Below, in pieces: positions 19,150-28,611 of a stretch of 64,000 nucleotides of DNA; positions within the stretch are counted from its first letter, which is position 1; each line of letters begins with the position of its first letter. The notes below the pieces were generated by a model. It was not told where the DNA came from and did not search any database. It saw nothing but the letters and a program-made list of their open reading frames with translations. The stretch comes from an uncultured Prevotellaceae bacterium (lineage in GTDB: Bacteria > Bacteroidota > Bacteroidia > Bacteroidales > Bacteroidaceae), in NCBI GenBank assembly GCA_946415645.1, contig CAMKTJ010000001.1, forward strand, positions 1 to 64,000. The letters are read 5' to 3'. The position numbers and the translations under genes were made by a program.

Positions 19150-19656
19150 TTAGTTTACCTTATAGTTATACTTAACCATTGCCAAATCCACGTTGGCCTT
19201 TACTATCTTCTGCTTCAGGTCTTCCTTGTAAGCCTTCAGCTTGATAGAGATTGAGTCGTCTCCAAGAGCCAACATCTCAGCTGCCAGGATGCCTGCATTC
19301 TGAGCAGCATTCACGCCAACTGTTGCTACGGGTATGCCAGGAGGCATCTGAATGATGCTCAGCATAGCGTCCAATCCATCCAGCATGCCCTTGACGGGAA
19401 CACCTATGACGGGTAGGGTAGTGCTGGCAGCAATAACGCCAGGCAGAGCGGCAGCCATGCCGGCTCCTGCTATGATGACCTTAATACCTCTCATCTCGGC
19501 ATTCTTGGCAAAGTCCTCAACCTCCTGAGGCGTTCTGTGGGCAGAGAGTGCATTCATCTCGAAGGGAATCTCCATCTCGTCCAGGAACTTAGCGGCTTTC
19601 TCCATAACGGGCAGATCGCTTGTGCTACCCATGATAATACTTACAACTGCTTTCAT
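19150..19656 (-). CDS. purE: N5-carboxyaminoimidazole ribonucleotide mutase
   Basis: 168 aa; IIMGSTSDLPVMEKAA, SAHRTPQEV, AGAGMAAALPGVIAA. Confidence 0.96.
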   Translation of the reverse strand: MKAVVSIIMGSTSDLPVMEKAAKFLDEMEIPFEMNALSAHRTPQEVEDFAKNAEMRGIKVIIAGAGMAAALPGVIAASTTLPVIGVPVKGMLDGLDAMLSIIQMPPGIPVATVGVNAAQNAGILAAEMLALGDDSISIKLKAYKEDLKQKIVKANVDLAMVKYNYKVN

Positions 19657-19670
19657 ATCTTATTTTTTTA

Positions 19671-19710
19671 AGTTGACAAGTTAACGAGTTTACAAGTTGA
19701 CGAGTTGTTA
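19671..19710. repeat. 8-bp word array
   Basis: AGTTGACA|AGTTAACG|AGTTTACA|AGTTGACG|AGTTGTTA. Confidence 0.85.
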
Positions 19711-19769
19711 CTGGTGCTAATCGGGCACAGCGGTAGCAAATTCTTCACTCTTCACTCTTCATTCTTCAC

Positions 19770-20381
19770 TTATATAAATATTATTCCAAAAAATCCACAC
19801 AATATACCTACCAGCGTGCCTACCAGCACCTGTGCAAGGCTATGTTGCAACAGCACCATACGACTGGTCATAACACAGCCCGACAGCAGGATTGTGCCAC
19901 ACAACCACCAGATGGGGTTGAAGCCGAAGATGGTAGAGTAGGCCACCAAGCCTCCTATAACGGCACCAGAGCCGGCCGAGTGCATACTCACCTTCCAGAA
20001 CATGTTTATGATGATGCAACACGTCTGTACCATCAGGGACACAAACAGGATAGCCGTTATGAAACGAGGCATGTGCATACTGTCCAGCAGATACATACAG
20101 CACAGGTAGCTCAGGAAGTGAATGGCATAGGGCACAAAGCGCTTGTGACGCTCGCGCAACTCCTGCAGTCGCCATCCCAGCAAACGACGGTACAGATAGG
20201 TTGTCAGCACGGGCAGCAGAACGGTAAAGAAGTACACAACGCCCAATACCATCAGTCGGAATGCCCAAGGAAACATGCTCATATACGTAAACGTGAGCAG
20301 TATGATGGTTCCTACGGTAGGGTAGTACATGGGTCGGAATATACTACTGAATCCTCTGGCTATGACTATATGTTTTCTCAT
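19770..20381 (-). CDS. phosphatase PAP2-family-like integral membrane protein
   Basis: 203 aa, multiple TM; SMHSAGSGAVIGGLVAY and SRMVLLQHSLAQVLVGTLVG resemble PAP2 motifs. Confidence 0.65.
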   Translation of the reverse strand: MRKHIVIARGFSSIFRPMYYPTVGTIILLTFTYMSMFPWAFRLMVLGVVYFFTVLLPVLTTYLYRRLLGWRLQELRERHKRFVPYAIHFLSYLCCMYLLDSMHMPRFITAILFVSLMVQTCCIIINMFWKVSMHSAGSGAVIGGLVAYSTIFGFNPIWWLCGTILLSGCVMTSRMVLLQHSLAQVLVGTLVGILCGFFGIIFI

Positions 20382-20390
20382 TTATTCTGA

Positions 20391-20414
20391 GCGGTTAGCG
20401 GTTAGCGGTTAGCG
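20391..20414. repeat. heptamer array (GCGGTTA)n
   Basis: GCGGTTA x3 plus partial, between PAP2-like gene and rpoN. Confidence 0.85.
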
Positions 20415-20415
20415 T

Positions 20416-21891
20416 TCACTTACGCATGCGTGCAATTGGTATCTTCATTAACTCCCTATATTTGGCAATGGTGCGTCGGGCTATGTCATAGCCCTTCTGC
20501 TTCAGCAGAGAGGCCAGCTTCTCATCGCTTAGAGGGTTCTTTTTGTCTTCTGCGTCTATCAGTTCCTGTATAGATGCCATCACCTGTCTCTGGGTTGCCA
20601 TCTCTGCATCGTCCTTCTGCACGGCCTTATGGGTAAAGAAATGCTTCAGGGAATAGATGCCGAAGGGTGTCTGTACGTATTTGCTGTTGCAGACACGGCT
20701 GACGGTACTGATGTCGTAACCAGCCAGCTCCGACACATCCTCCAGTTTCATGGGCTTTAGCAACGTATCATCTCCTTCCAGGAAGAAGGGCCTCTGCAGC
20801 TTTATGATGGCGTTCATAGTCCTGATCATACTCTCCCTGCGTTGGGCAAGGGCATCTATGAAGAGCTGACCACGCTCTACGTACTCGCGTGTGAACCTTA
20901 TGTCCTCCTGTACAGCCTTGGTCAACTGACTATCCTTTAGCTTGGCATAGGCCTGTAGTTTCTCTGTGGCATCCGGACTTATCATCAGGGCCGACCCATT
21001 GCCGCCATTCAGCTGTACGGTGATGTGGCCGTCCTCGTCGGTATCCACTATGAAGTCGGGCGTTATCTGATGCCCCAATACTATGCTCTTCTCGCCAAGG
21101 GATGAGCCTGGACGGGGATTCAGACGCTTTATCTCGCGTTTCAGTTCCTCTACCTGCAAGGGCGACAGCTTCAGCTTTTGTTGGATGCGTTCCCAGCGCT
21201 TGTGTATGAATTCGTCAAAGTAGCGCTCCATCACCTTCGTCAGCAGGGGGCGATAGGGATTCTTCTCATCGCGCTTTATCTGCAGGAGCAGACATTCCTG
21301 TAATGTACGGGCGCCAACGCCAGCAGGGTCAAACTGTTGCAGGATGCCCAGCACATGCAGCAGCTCGCGCTCATTGGTTTCTATGCCCTGATAGATTTCC
21401 GCCTCGTCCACTATCTGATAGAGTGGCTTCCCTAGCAGGCCGCTGTCGTCCAACTCACCTATCAGGTATTCCAACAGCATACGGTCGCGCTCCGTCAGTT
21501 CGAAGTCGGCCATCTGCTCCTTCAGTTTATCATAGAAGGATAGGGTATCACCGTATTCCACACTCTCAGGCGTTGATTTGGCATAGGTGGGGCGCAACAT
21601 GTAGTCAGGGATATCATCCTCCGAGCGGTAGTCATATTCTGCGCCGGATTCTCCGGATTCGTCAGAATTTCCAGCCTCCCCAGAAAATCCGGATTCGTCA
21701 TCAACCCCTTCCCGCTTCTCCAACCAAGGATTTTCCAGACACTCGTTCTCTATGCGCTGCTGCAGAGCTTCTATGGGCATTTCGGTCAGTCGCACCAACA
21801 TCACCTGCTGGGGCGAAAGCGTCTGCACCTGCACCTGCTGCTGCGCCTGTACTTGTACTTGATTTTGTGTCTGTCGGTTGTCTTGTGCCAT
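20416..21891 (-). CDS. rpoN: RNA polymerase sigma-54 factor
   Basis: Gln-rich N-terminus, GVGARTLQECLLLQ, RPFFLEGDD, C-terminal RpoN-box-like ARRTIAKYRELMKIPIARMRK. Confidence 0.95.
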   Translation of the reverse strand: MAQDNRQTQNQVQVQAQQQVQVQTLSPQQVMLVRLTEMPIEALQQRIENECLENPWLEKREGVDDESGFSGEAGNSDESGESGAEYDYRSEDDIPDYMLRPTYAKSTPESVEYGDTLSFYDKLKEQMADFELTERDRMLLEYLIGELDDSGLLGKPLYQIVDEAEIYQGIETNERELLHVLGILQQFDPAGVGARTLQECLLLQIKRDEKNPYRPLLTKVMERYFDEFIHKRWERIQQKLKLSPLQVEELKREIKRLNPRPGSSLGEKSIVLGHQITPDFIVDTDEDGHITVQLNGGNGSALMISPDATEKLQAYAKLKDSQLTKAVQEDIRFTREYVERGQLFIDALAQRRESMIRTMNAIIKLQRPFFLEGDDTLLKPMKLEDVSELAGYDISTVSRVCNSKYVQTPFGIYSLKHFFTHKAVQKDDAEMATQRQVMASIQELIDAEDKKNPLSDEKLASLLKQKGYDIARRTIAKYRELMKIPIARMRK

Positions 21892-22090
21892 ATCTAATGC
21901 GAAGGTACGACAATTTCCTAATACAGACAACGAAAGCACCCAATTTTTTATTCGAGAGAGGGATTCCCCGATTTTTATTTCTATTAATAAAAGTTAAATT
22001 CTGACAGAATGGAGAAGTTTTTATGCTTCTTTTTAGGCATTGCTTTCCCTTGCCACATAATTTTGCAGCAGAAAACAACACAAACGCGAT

Positions 22091-22549
22091 ATGAAAACAA
22101 CGAACAGACGAGAGTCAATCCTCAGCAAGACGGAATACGACATTATGTCCATCATCTGGGACATCAACCACTCTGTCTCAGCACGCGAGATCTACGACCA
22201 GCTGCCAGAGCCTAAGCCTGCCTACACCACCTTGGCTACGGAGATGCGCACACTCTATGAGAAAGGTTTTGTTGACCACTTCAAGAAAGACGGCGAGGGC
22301 AAGACGCATCATTATATGGCTAGGGTAGGGCGAGCCGAATACGTTCGCAAGGCTATGCACGATGTCAAGCGCACCTTCTTCGGAGGCAGCCTCCGCTCTA
22401 TGCTCAGCTACTTCATTCGCGAAGAAGAGATTTCGGAGGAAGAATTAATAAGCTTCCTGCACGAATTAGAGGAGGCCCCCTCCGACTCCCCCTTTGGGGG
22501 AGTGAACGAACGCTCAACTCTAAACTCAGATACTGACTCTAAACAATAA
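22091..22549 (+). CDS. BlaI/MecI-family winged-helix repressor
   Basis: ILSKTEYDIMSIIWDINHSVSAREIYDQLPEPKPAYTTLATEMRTLYEKGFVDH. Confidence 0.9.
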   Translation: MKTTNRRESILSKTEYDIMSIIWDINHSVSAREIYDQLPEPKPAYTTLATEMRTLYEKGFVDHFKKDGEGKTHHYMARVGRAEYVRKAMHDVKRTFFGGSLRSMLSYFIREEEISEEELISFLHELEEAPSDSPFGGVNERSTLNSDTDSKQ

Positions 22550-22594
22550 ACACTCAATAATCACTCCCCCAAAGGGGGAGACGGAGGGGGCTTT

Positions 22595-24052
22595 ATGTCA
22601 CAACTACTCATCTACGCAATCAAGTCGGCCATACTGCTAACGTTGCTGTTTGTGCCTGGTATATTCCTGATTTTCAGGGAGAAGATGTTCCGTTTCAACA
22701 GGTTGACGTTGCTGGCTATCCTTGTGCTGAGCCTGGTATTGCCGCTCTGCAACTTCAGTCTTATCTCTATGGATACCATGCCAGCCGTACAGACCTTAGA
22801 GAAAGGTTTGCTGGAAATGGGAGTACCCGTCGAGATGCCAGGCCTCACCCCATACCCCTCTCCCGTGGGCGAGGGGAACCTGGAGAAACCTTTTCCCTGG
22901 TTCTACGTCGTAAGCATTCTGTATGCCATCGGAGCCCTTACCATCTTAGGCATCCGCTTACGCGAGGTACTCTCTATGGGACGTATCATCCGAAGGGGAA
23001 GTATCTGGACGAAGGACGACCCCTCTGGTATCCGCATCTATTGCCATGCAGAGAATGTGGCACCCTTCAGTTGGCTGCGTAGCATTGTAATCAGCGAGAA
23101 AGACTACATAGAGAGCGGACGCGAGATTATCCTGCACGAGAAAGCTCATATCCTCTACCGTCACTCCCTGGACATCATCCTGCTGACCCTCGTAGAGGCC
23201 ATCCAGTGGTGGAATCCCTTTGCTTACCTATTAGGCATCTATATGCGTGATGTACACGAGTACGAAGCGGACGACTATGTCCTCCGCGAGGGCATTTCCG
23301 CTCATTCCTATTCCCAATTGATAATAAAGAAGGCTGTTGGCGCCAGCACCTATACTTTTGCAAACAATTTTAATCACAGTCTAACAAAAAAAAGAATCAG
23401 TATGATGCTTAAGACAAATCCCCATCGGAGCAGACGCAGCCGCGTGCTGTACCTGCTGCCCATGATTGCACTGGCCCTCAGCGCCTTTGCCACCTCAGAG
23501 TTCAGTAAAGCAAGTTCAGTCATCGAAGATGTAGTGCAAACGCCCATTCCGGATGACAAAGAAATGGCGGTAGAAATTTATATTAACAGTAACCACGAAG
23601 CTACCCTATTCACCCTTGATGGCAAAATAATGGATCCTGTGGAAGGAGAAAAGTTTCTGAAAGGTCGCTTACGCGAAGGTGTAAAGGCAACCGTAAATCT
23701 TACAACCGAGGTTGCACTACCCAAAGTGGAACGGGAGATTAAGAATCTCACCAATCCTAACCTTACCATCAACTATAAGGTTGTTCCTAAAGAAGATGCT
23801 TCAGACAAAACGGGTAACATCCGCATTCACATCGACAGCGAAGGAAAACTGTTCAGTAGCATAGAAGGTGCAGAGTTGAAACCCATCACACCCGTAGAGC
23901 TGATGCAACTGATCAGCAAATACAAAGACACAGAATCCATCATCAGTATCACCACTGATAAAAAAATGGAACACTTGGAACAAGTGGCAAAGGAAGCCTG
24001 CCGTAAGAATAATCTATTGAAAATCAATTATTCGGTACTAAACAAAGAGTAA
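22595..24052 (+). CDS. M56-family (BlaR1/MecR1-like) membrane metallopeptidase
   Basis: Hydrophobic N-terminus, zinc motif ILHEKAHILYRHSLDIILLTLVEAIQWWNPFAY; follows BlaI-like gene. Confidence 0.9.
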   Translation: MSQLLIYAIKSAILLTLLFVPGIFLIFREKMFRFNRLTLLAILVLSLVLPLCNFSLISMDTMPAVQTLEKGLLEMGVPVEMPGLTPYPSPVGEGNLEKPFPWFYVVSILYAIGALTILGIRLREVLSMGRIIRRGSIWTKDDPSGIRIYCHAENVAPFSWLRSIVISEKDYIESGREIILHEKAHILYRHSLDIILLTLVEAIQWWNPFAYLLGIYMRDVHEYEADDYVLREGISAHSYSQLIIKKAVGASTYTFANNFNHSLTKKRISMMLKTNPHRSRRSRVLYLLPMIALALSAFATSEFSKASSVIEDVVQTPIPDDKEMAVEIYINSNHEATLFTLDGKIMDPVEGEKFLKGRLREGVKATVNLTTEVALPKVEREIKNLTNPNLTINYKVVPKEDASDKTGNIRIHIDSEGKLFSSIEGAELKPITPVELMQLISKYKDTESIISITTDKKMEHLEQVAKEACRKNNLLKINYSVLNKE

Positions 24053-24070
24053 CATCACCCCAATATGCAA

Positions 24071-24103
24071 AGCAGCCCAAGGACATCCCCTGGGCTGTTT
24101 TTT
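24071..24103 (+). terminator. Rho-independent terminator after M56 gene
   Basis: CAGCCCAaggacatccccTGGGCTG followed by TTTTTTT. Confidence 0.85.
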
Positions 24104-24158
24104 TATCCTACCCCACGACAAAATTTTGGGGAAGAAAGTAAAAAAAATTCTAAAATTC

Positions 24159-24190
24159 TTGGAGAGAACTGAACAAATGCATTATCTTTG
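24159..24190 (+). promoter_or_regulatory. Bacteroidota-type promoter of the rSAM/lipoprotein operon
   Basis: TTG(G) at 24159, about 21 nt, TATCTTTG at 24183-24190; ATG at 24227. Confidence 0.6.
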
Positions 24191-24226
24191 TATGCGAAAA
24201 TACACATTTTAAAGACTAAAAAGGGT

Positions 24227-24688
24227 ATGAAAACAAAAATTTATCGTTTGTATGGCGCCGTCCTGTCGGTTCTGCTTTCTGTTTTAGGGTTCAGCAGTTG
24301 CTCAGAAGATGATTATCCATGTGAATACGGTTCTCCTAATGCCGACTACGTCATTGGTGGTATCGTAACCGATGAGGAGGGGAATGAAATCAACGGAATC
24401 TTGGTATCAGCTGAATCATACCAAGATGTGAGTGACGGAAGATATTGGTATAATCACGCCTCAAAGAAGACAAACTACCAGGGTGAATATTATCTTTCAT
24501 ATAGAGAATATGGAATTAATACAAAATTAATTGTTCAGGACGTTGACGGTGAGGCCAACGGAGGAGAATTCGCCAACGATACCATAGATATTGACTACGA
24601 ATCAGCCATACAAACTAAAAAGGGCGATGGCAAGTGGTATGGTGGCGTTTATAGCATCACCCAGAATATCAAGCTGAAGAAGAAATAA
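24227..24688 (+). CDS. putative lipoprotein of the rSAM/lipoprotein system
   Basis: Lipobox GFSSC; EYGSPNADYVIGGIVTDEEGNEINGI; immediately precedes rSAM gene; resembles TIGR04134 as I recall it. Confidence 0.8.
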   Translation: MKTKIYRLYGAVLSVLLSVLGFSSCSEDDYPCEYGSPNADYVIGGIVTDEEGNEINGILVSAESYQDVSDGRYWYNHASKKTNYQGEYYLSYREYGINTKLIVQDVDGEANGGEFANDTIDIDYESAIQTKKGDGKWYGGVYSITQNIKLKKK

Positions 24689-25767
24689 TGAAGGCCACGC
24701 CTCTGACCCTTCGGAAGAAGCTGGCCCTTGAACTCTGGCGACAGAAGGAGAACATCCTCAGGAAGGAGCACCCGCTGAAGCAGCTCTTCTGGGAATGTAC
24801 ATCGCGTTGCGACCTGAAGTGCCGCCATTGCGGCAGCGACTGCAAAATGCAGCCCGAGAGCAAGGATATGCCCAAGGAGGACTTCCTGCGCGTACTGGAC
24901 AGCATTGCCCGTAAGACCGACCCGCACAAGGTCTTCGTCATCATCACAGGTGGCGAGGCGCTGATGCGTAAAGACCTGGAGGAATGCGGACGTGCCATCT
25001 ACCAGAAAGGCTTCCCATGGGGATTGGTCACCAACGCCCTGCATCTTACGCCACAGCGATGGATAAGCCTCCAGAAGGCAGGCATCCACACCATGACCAT
25101 CAGCCTGGACGGCTTGGAGGAAGACCACAACTGGATGCGAGGCAACGGGCAGAGCTTTCAGATGGTCAGCAAGGCCATAGATATGCTGGTGGCCAAGAAG
25201 GGGTTCGTCTTTGACATAGTAACCTGCGTGAACCGTCGCAACTACACGAAGCTGAACGATATCAAGGAGTTCCTTATCAGCAAGGGCGTAAAGAGCTGGA
25301 GGCTCTTCACCGTCTTCCCTGTGGGACGTGCTGTCAACGACCCCGATATGAAGCTCACCAACGAGGAATTCCGTGGTGTCTTTGATTTTATAAAACGTAC
25401 GCGCGAGGAAGGTCGTATTCGCGCGGATTACGGATGCGAGGGCTTCCTGGGCAATTACGAGGGCGATGTGCGTGACCATTTCTTCTCTTGCCAAGCAGGT
25501 ATTTCCGTAGGCTCCGTGATGGCCGACGGCTCCATTGCCGCCTGCGCCAGCATCCGCTCAGATTACAATCAGGGCAACATCTACCAGGACGACTTCATGG
25601 AGGTGTGGGAGAAGCGCTATGCTCCCTACAGAGACCGCGAATGGATGCGCACAGACGAGTGCAAGGACTGCAAATACTTCCGCTATTGCCGTGGAAACGG
25701 CATGCATCTGCGTGATGGCAACGGCAAACTGCTGCTTTGTCACCTGAAAAGGATACAGCAAGCTTAG
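24688..25767 (+). CDS. radical SAM/SPASM protein of the rSAM/lipoprotein system
   Basis: CTSRCDLKCRHC cluster motif, GGEALMRKDLEECG, C-terminal Cys-rich SPASM (CQAG...CASIRSD...CKDCKYFRYCRGNGMH); resembles TIGR04133. Confidence 0.88.
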   Translation: MKATPLTLRKKLALELWRQKENILRKEHPLKQLFWECTSRCDLKCRHCGSDCKMQPESKDMPKEDFLRVLDSIARKTDPHKVFVIITGGEALMRKDLEECGRAIYQKGFPWGLVTNALHLTPQRWISLQKAGIHTMTISLDGLEEDHNWMRGNGQSFQMVSKAIDMLVAKKGFVFDIVTCVNRRNYTKLNDIKEFLISKGVKSWRLFTVFPVGRAVNDPDMKLTNEEFRGVFDFIKRTREEGRIRADYGCEGFLGNYEGDVRDHFFSCQAGISVGSVMADGSIAACASIRSDYNQGNIYQDDFMEVWEKRYAPYRDREWMRTDECKDCKYFRYCRGNGMHLRDGNGKLLLCHLKRIQQA

Positions 25768-25782
25768 TTTACATTCACAATA

Positions 25783-25813
25783 CAGCCCCGAAGGTCGACC
25801 TTCGGGGCTGCTA
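25783..25813. terminator. bidirectional hairpin terminator between convergent genes
   Basis: Perfect palindrome AGCCCCGAAGGTCGACCTTCGGGGCT. Confidence 0.8.
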
Positions 25814-25836
25814 TTTATATGAGTGAATAGGAGAGA

Positions 25837-26619
25837 TTAAAACAGAATTGAGATCTTGCCCCAGTGGGTAGTGCCACTAGCGTTACCATTGACAATATAG
25901 TCCAGATTGTAGCTTAGCGCAAAATGTCCCCCTATCTCAATGCCAGCGCAGAAATCAAGACCGAAGCAGTCAGCATCACCCTTCAGCCTGCCCCAGCCGG
26001 AAATATACGAATCCAGATAAACATGGGTATAGCCAGGTGTAACCTCAGCAAAGAGTCTGCAAGGCTCAAGTTCGGGTGTGTATAATCTAATTCCCAATGC
26101 CCTAACATTAATGATACCCATGCTACTAGGGCCATCATAACCATGCCAGCCAGACATATAGGATACACCTGCAACGTTTATTCCGACATACGGATTCAGC
26201 TCACGCCTTAGCATCAGTCCTACACCCCATGCGTCTTGAACGAGGAAGTCAAACTGACAGGTCATTTTCCTGCGACCACCACAAACTATACCTGTTAAGG
26301 GAGAATCGTCCGGATCCTGAGAACCGAAGCGCTGAGTATTACCGTTCTCATAACGGACATAGAACATATCAGAACTCTTAGCAACGTGCTCTTCGCCGCT
26401 ATTGTCACCGTACAACCGATACTTTACCTCGTTGGGAGTAGCGCTGAGAACTACAACTTTCTTTTGTTCAAGGTTCTTGAACATCAGGATATCCTGAGCT
26501 TTCAGGCTTACAGAAGAAAAAGAAAGAGCCACCAGAAGTAATACGTTTCTTACATAAGCCTTGCTCATGAAGGCTTTTAGTCTTGGGCTCTGAATGCCCA
26601 GTGATGTGTTTTTACTCAT
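25837..26619 (-). CDS. exported outer-membrane-like protein of unknown function
   Basis: Signal-peptide-like N-terminus, glycine/aromatic alternating C-terminal region ending in ISILF; start at MSKNTSLG preferred. Confidence 0.6.
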   Translation of the reverse strand: MSKNTSLGIQSPRLKAFMSKAYVRNVLLLVALSFSSVSLKAQDILMFKNLEQKKVVVLSATPNEVKYRLYGDNSGEEHVAKSSDMFYVRYENGNTQRFGSQDPDDSPLTGIVCGGRRKMTCQFDFLVQDAWGVGLMLRRELNPYVGINVAGVSYMSGWHGYDGPSSMGIINVRALGIRLYTPELEPCRLFAEVTPGYTHVYLDSYISGWGRLKGDADCFGLDFCAGIEIGGHFALSYNLDYIVNGNASGTTHWGKISILF

Positions 26620-26845
26620 CTTGACAAAAAAAGTTAAATTTACGTTTTTGCGATACAAAGATATGAAGAATTTCCGAAACCGTGTACCTCTTCTCCCAAT
26701 TATTTGCAAACTAGATATAAAAAAAAGAATGATAAGAGGTAGTTTTACACTAGAAAAAATCTGTACTACACTATTCTGGCTTCAGTAAGATATTGAAATA
26801 TCTTTACACAGAAATCAAGCTTTATCAGGCAACAGAAATGGACCA

Positions 26846-27123
26846 ACGAAGGAAAATTTGTTCCCTCACTAGGGAATTTTTGCGCCCTAGTGTAGTAGCG
26901 ATTGTTACTATTAATAGCCGCAAAATGGCGCATTTTACGGGTAATGGGAATGCTTAGAAAAATCAGGACAGAGAGACGCCACCATTCACAGTTTCACAGT
27001 TTCACAGTTTATTTTTAAAGCCCCCACCCGAGGAAAACCTGCGTACTGAATGTTAATATATGTTATTCTCTTCCGAGGGGGTACCCCTTTAATTTTTAAC
27101 TGTGAATTGTGAAAACTGTGAAT
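26846..27123. repeat. dispersed intergenic repeat family A, copy 1
   Basis: Matches 53608-53938: CTCACTAGGGAATTTTTGCGCC, TTCACAGTTTCACAGTTTCACAGTTTATTTTT, ACCCGAGGAAAAC, TTCCGAGG..GGTACCCC, AACTGTGAA. Confidence 0.85.
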
Positions 27124-27195
27124 ACACCATTTCCCCCTTATTTCTACAAATGAATATTAAATAACCTGCGTAATTGTTAATTAATGTCTTTATGC

Positions 27196-27227
27196 TTGGA
27201 CGGGTATATCAGAAAATAGTATATTTG
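27196..27227 (+). promoter_or_regulatory. Bacteroidota-type promoter
   Basis: TTGG at 27196, TATATTTG at 27220-27227; 36 bp upstream of ATG 27264. Confidence 0.6.
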
Positions 27228-27263
27228 GGGTAGAGAAACCACAAAACGAACATAAATAGCAAG

Positions 27264-28100
27264 ATGAAAACAAAGAAATCGCAGTATGTAGGCTCTATAG
27301 AAAGGGAATCCATAACGGTTACAATCCTTTTACTGTTGGCAGCCTCACTGCTACTGACAACATCATGTTCATCGACTTCTAAAGTCGCAACTTCCAACAC
27401 CAAGACTTCCAAGAGCGCTTCCCTAGAAGGTCACAAATATGTAGATCTGGGCTTGCCCAGCAAGACATTATGGGCTACCTGCAACGTAGGAGCCCAGAAG
27501 GCCGAGGAGTATGGCAACTTCTATGCCTGGGGCGAGACACAACCCAAGAACGAATATAGCTGGAAGACCTATACCCTGCCTTATGAAAAATCATTAGCCA
27601 GCAAGCCCGTACAGGGCGATAAGGGTTTCACGGATAAGTGGACTTACCATCGTCTGACGGGCCCCTATACCATGGATACAGAGACCAAGACCCTGCAGCC
27701 CGAGGATGATGCCGCCACCATAAACTGGGGACAGAAATGGTCGACTCCCACACTGGAGCAATGGCGCGAGCTCTGCGATACGACCCTCTGCCGATGGACG
27801 CAGCAGAAGAAAGGCTTCTTGGTTACCAGCAAGAAGAACGGCAAGAGCATCTTCCTGCCCGCCTGCGGCATGTGTAATGGAACGGAAGCGCCAGAGACAT
27901 TCCTGAACGAGGGCGATAGCGTAAGATACGATGGCCTCTATTGGTCAGGCACACTATCTGGCAAGAATAAGCCTGGCAACGAAGTTTCGTATCTGCGTTT
28001 CAATACGGGCTATCAGCGAATGAACCTTCCGTATATAACTTCTGCGTATGAACTCTACCTTGGCATGAGCGTTCGGCCAGTAGCTAAACTTCCTGAATAA
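27264..28100 (+). CDS. lipoprotein with FISUMP-like (Fibrobacter succinogenes major paralogous) domain
   Basis: Lipobox LLTTSC; HKYVDLGLPSKTLWATCNVGAQKAEEYGNFYAWGET...WSTPTLEQWREL. Confidence 0.8.
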   Translation: MKTKKSQYVGSIERESITVTILLLLAASLLLTTSCSSTSKVATSNTKTSKSASLEGHKYVDLGLPSKTLWATCNVGAQKAEEYGNFYAWGETQPKNEYSWKTYTLPYEKSLASKPVQGDKGFTDKWTYHRLTGPYTMDTETKTLQPEDDAATINWGQKWSTPTLEQWRELCDTTLCRWTQQKKGFLVTSKKNGKSIFLPACGMCNGTEAPETFLNEGDSVRYDGLYWSGTLSGKNKPGNEVSYLRFNTGYQRMNLPYITSAYELYLGMSVRPVAKLPE

Positions 28101-28124
28101 ACCTCTAACATTCACAGATAAAAC

Positions 28125-28157
28125 AAAGGACTGTCCATATTGGGCAGTCCTTTGCTG
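28125..28157. terminator. hairpin terminator between convergent genes
   Basis: AAAGGACTGtccatattgggCAGTCCTTT stem-loop. Confidence 0.75.
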
Positions 28158-28179
28158 TTTCTATTATTGCGTACAATAA

Positions 28180-28578
28180 TTACTTTTTACGCTTCCATGT
28201 CTGAGTCTCGTAGAAGACACCAAGGTAACCTCTTACCTTCAGTTCTTCACCCTCCAGCCACATGGTGCACTTGTAGCTCTTGCCGTTCTTGGGATTGTAG
28301 ATCTTGCCGCCTTCCCATTTGTCCTTACCTTTCTGAAGGCCAGAGAGTATGTTCACACCCATCAGCTTGCGGCTCTGCAGCTTCTTGTCGGGGTTGTGGG
28401 TATCCTTTGTCTCGGGACCCTTCTGCAACCAGATAATCTTGCCGTTCATCTTGTCGCCGGCCTGATAGATTTCTACTTGGGCATCGCCAGCCTCTGTGTA
28501 CCACTTACCCAAAACATCCTGTGAATAGCCTGCTACTGAAACCAGCGCCATGGCTATCATCAACATCATTTTCTTCAT
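28180..28578 (-). CDS. DUF2147-like exported protein
   Basis: 132 aa, signal peptide; DVLGKWYTEAGDAQVEIYQ...GKIIWL...GGKIYNPKNGKSYKC. Confidence 0.85.
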   Translation of the reverse strand: MKKMMLMIAMALVSVAGYSQDVLGKWYTEAGDAQVEIYQAGDKMNGKIIWLQKGPETKDTHNPDKKLQSRKLMGVNILSGLQKGKDKWEGGKIYNPKNGKSYKCTMWLEGEELKVRGYLGVFYETQTWKRKK

Positions 28579-28611
28579 TTTACCTTAAACTTTTATTTAT
28601 AACATTATATC

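Noticed and set aside
21303-22004. 233-aa plus-strand ORF overlapping rpoN
   Set aside because: Antisense to rpoN, Pro/Arg/Ser-rich low-information translation.
24649-25494. 281-aa minus-strand ORF opposite the rSAM gene
   Set aside because: Fully antisense to the radical SAM/SPASM gene with intact Cys motifs; no recognizable domain.
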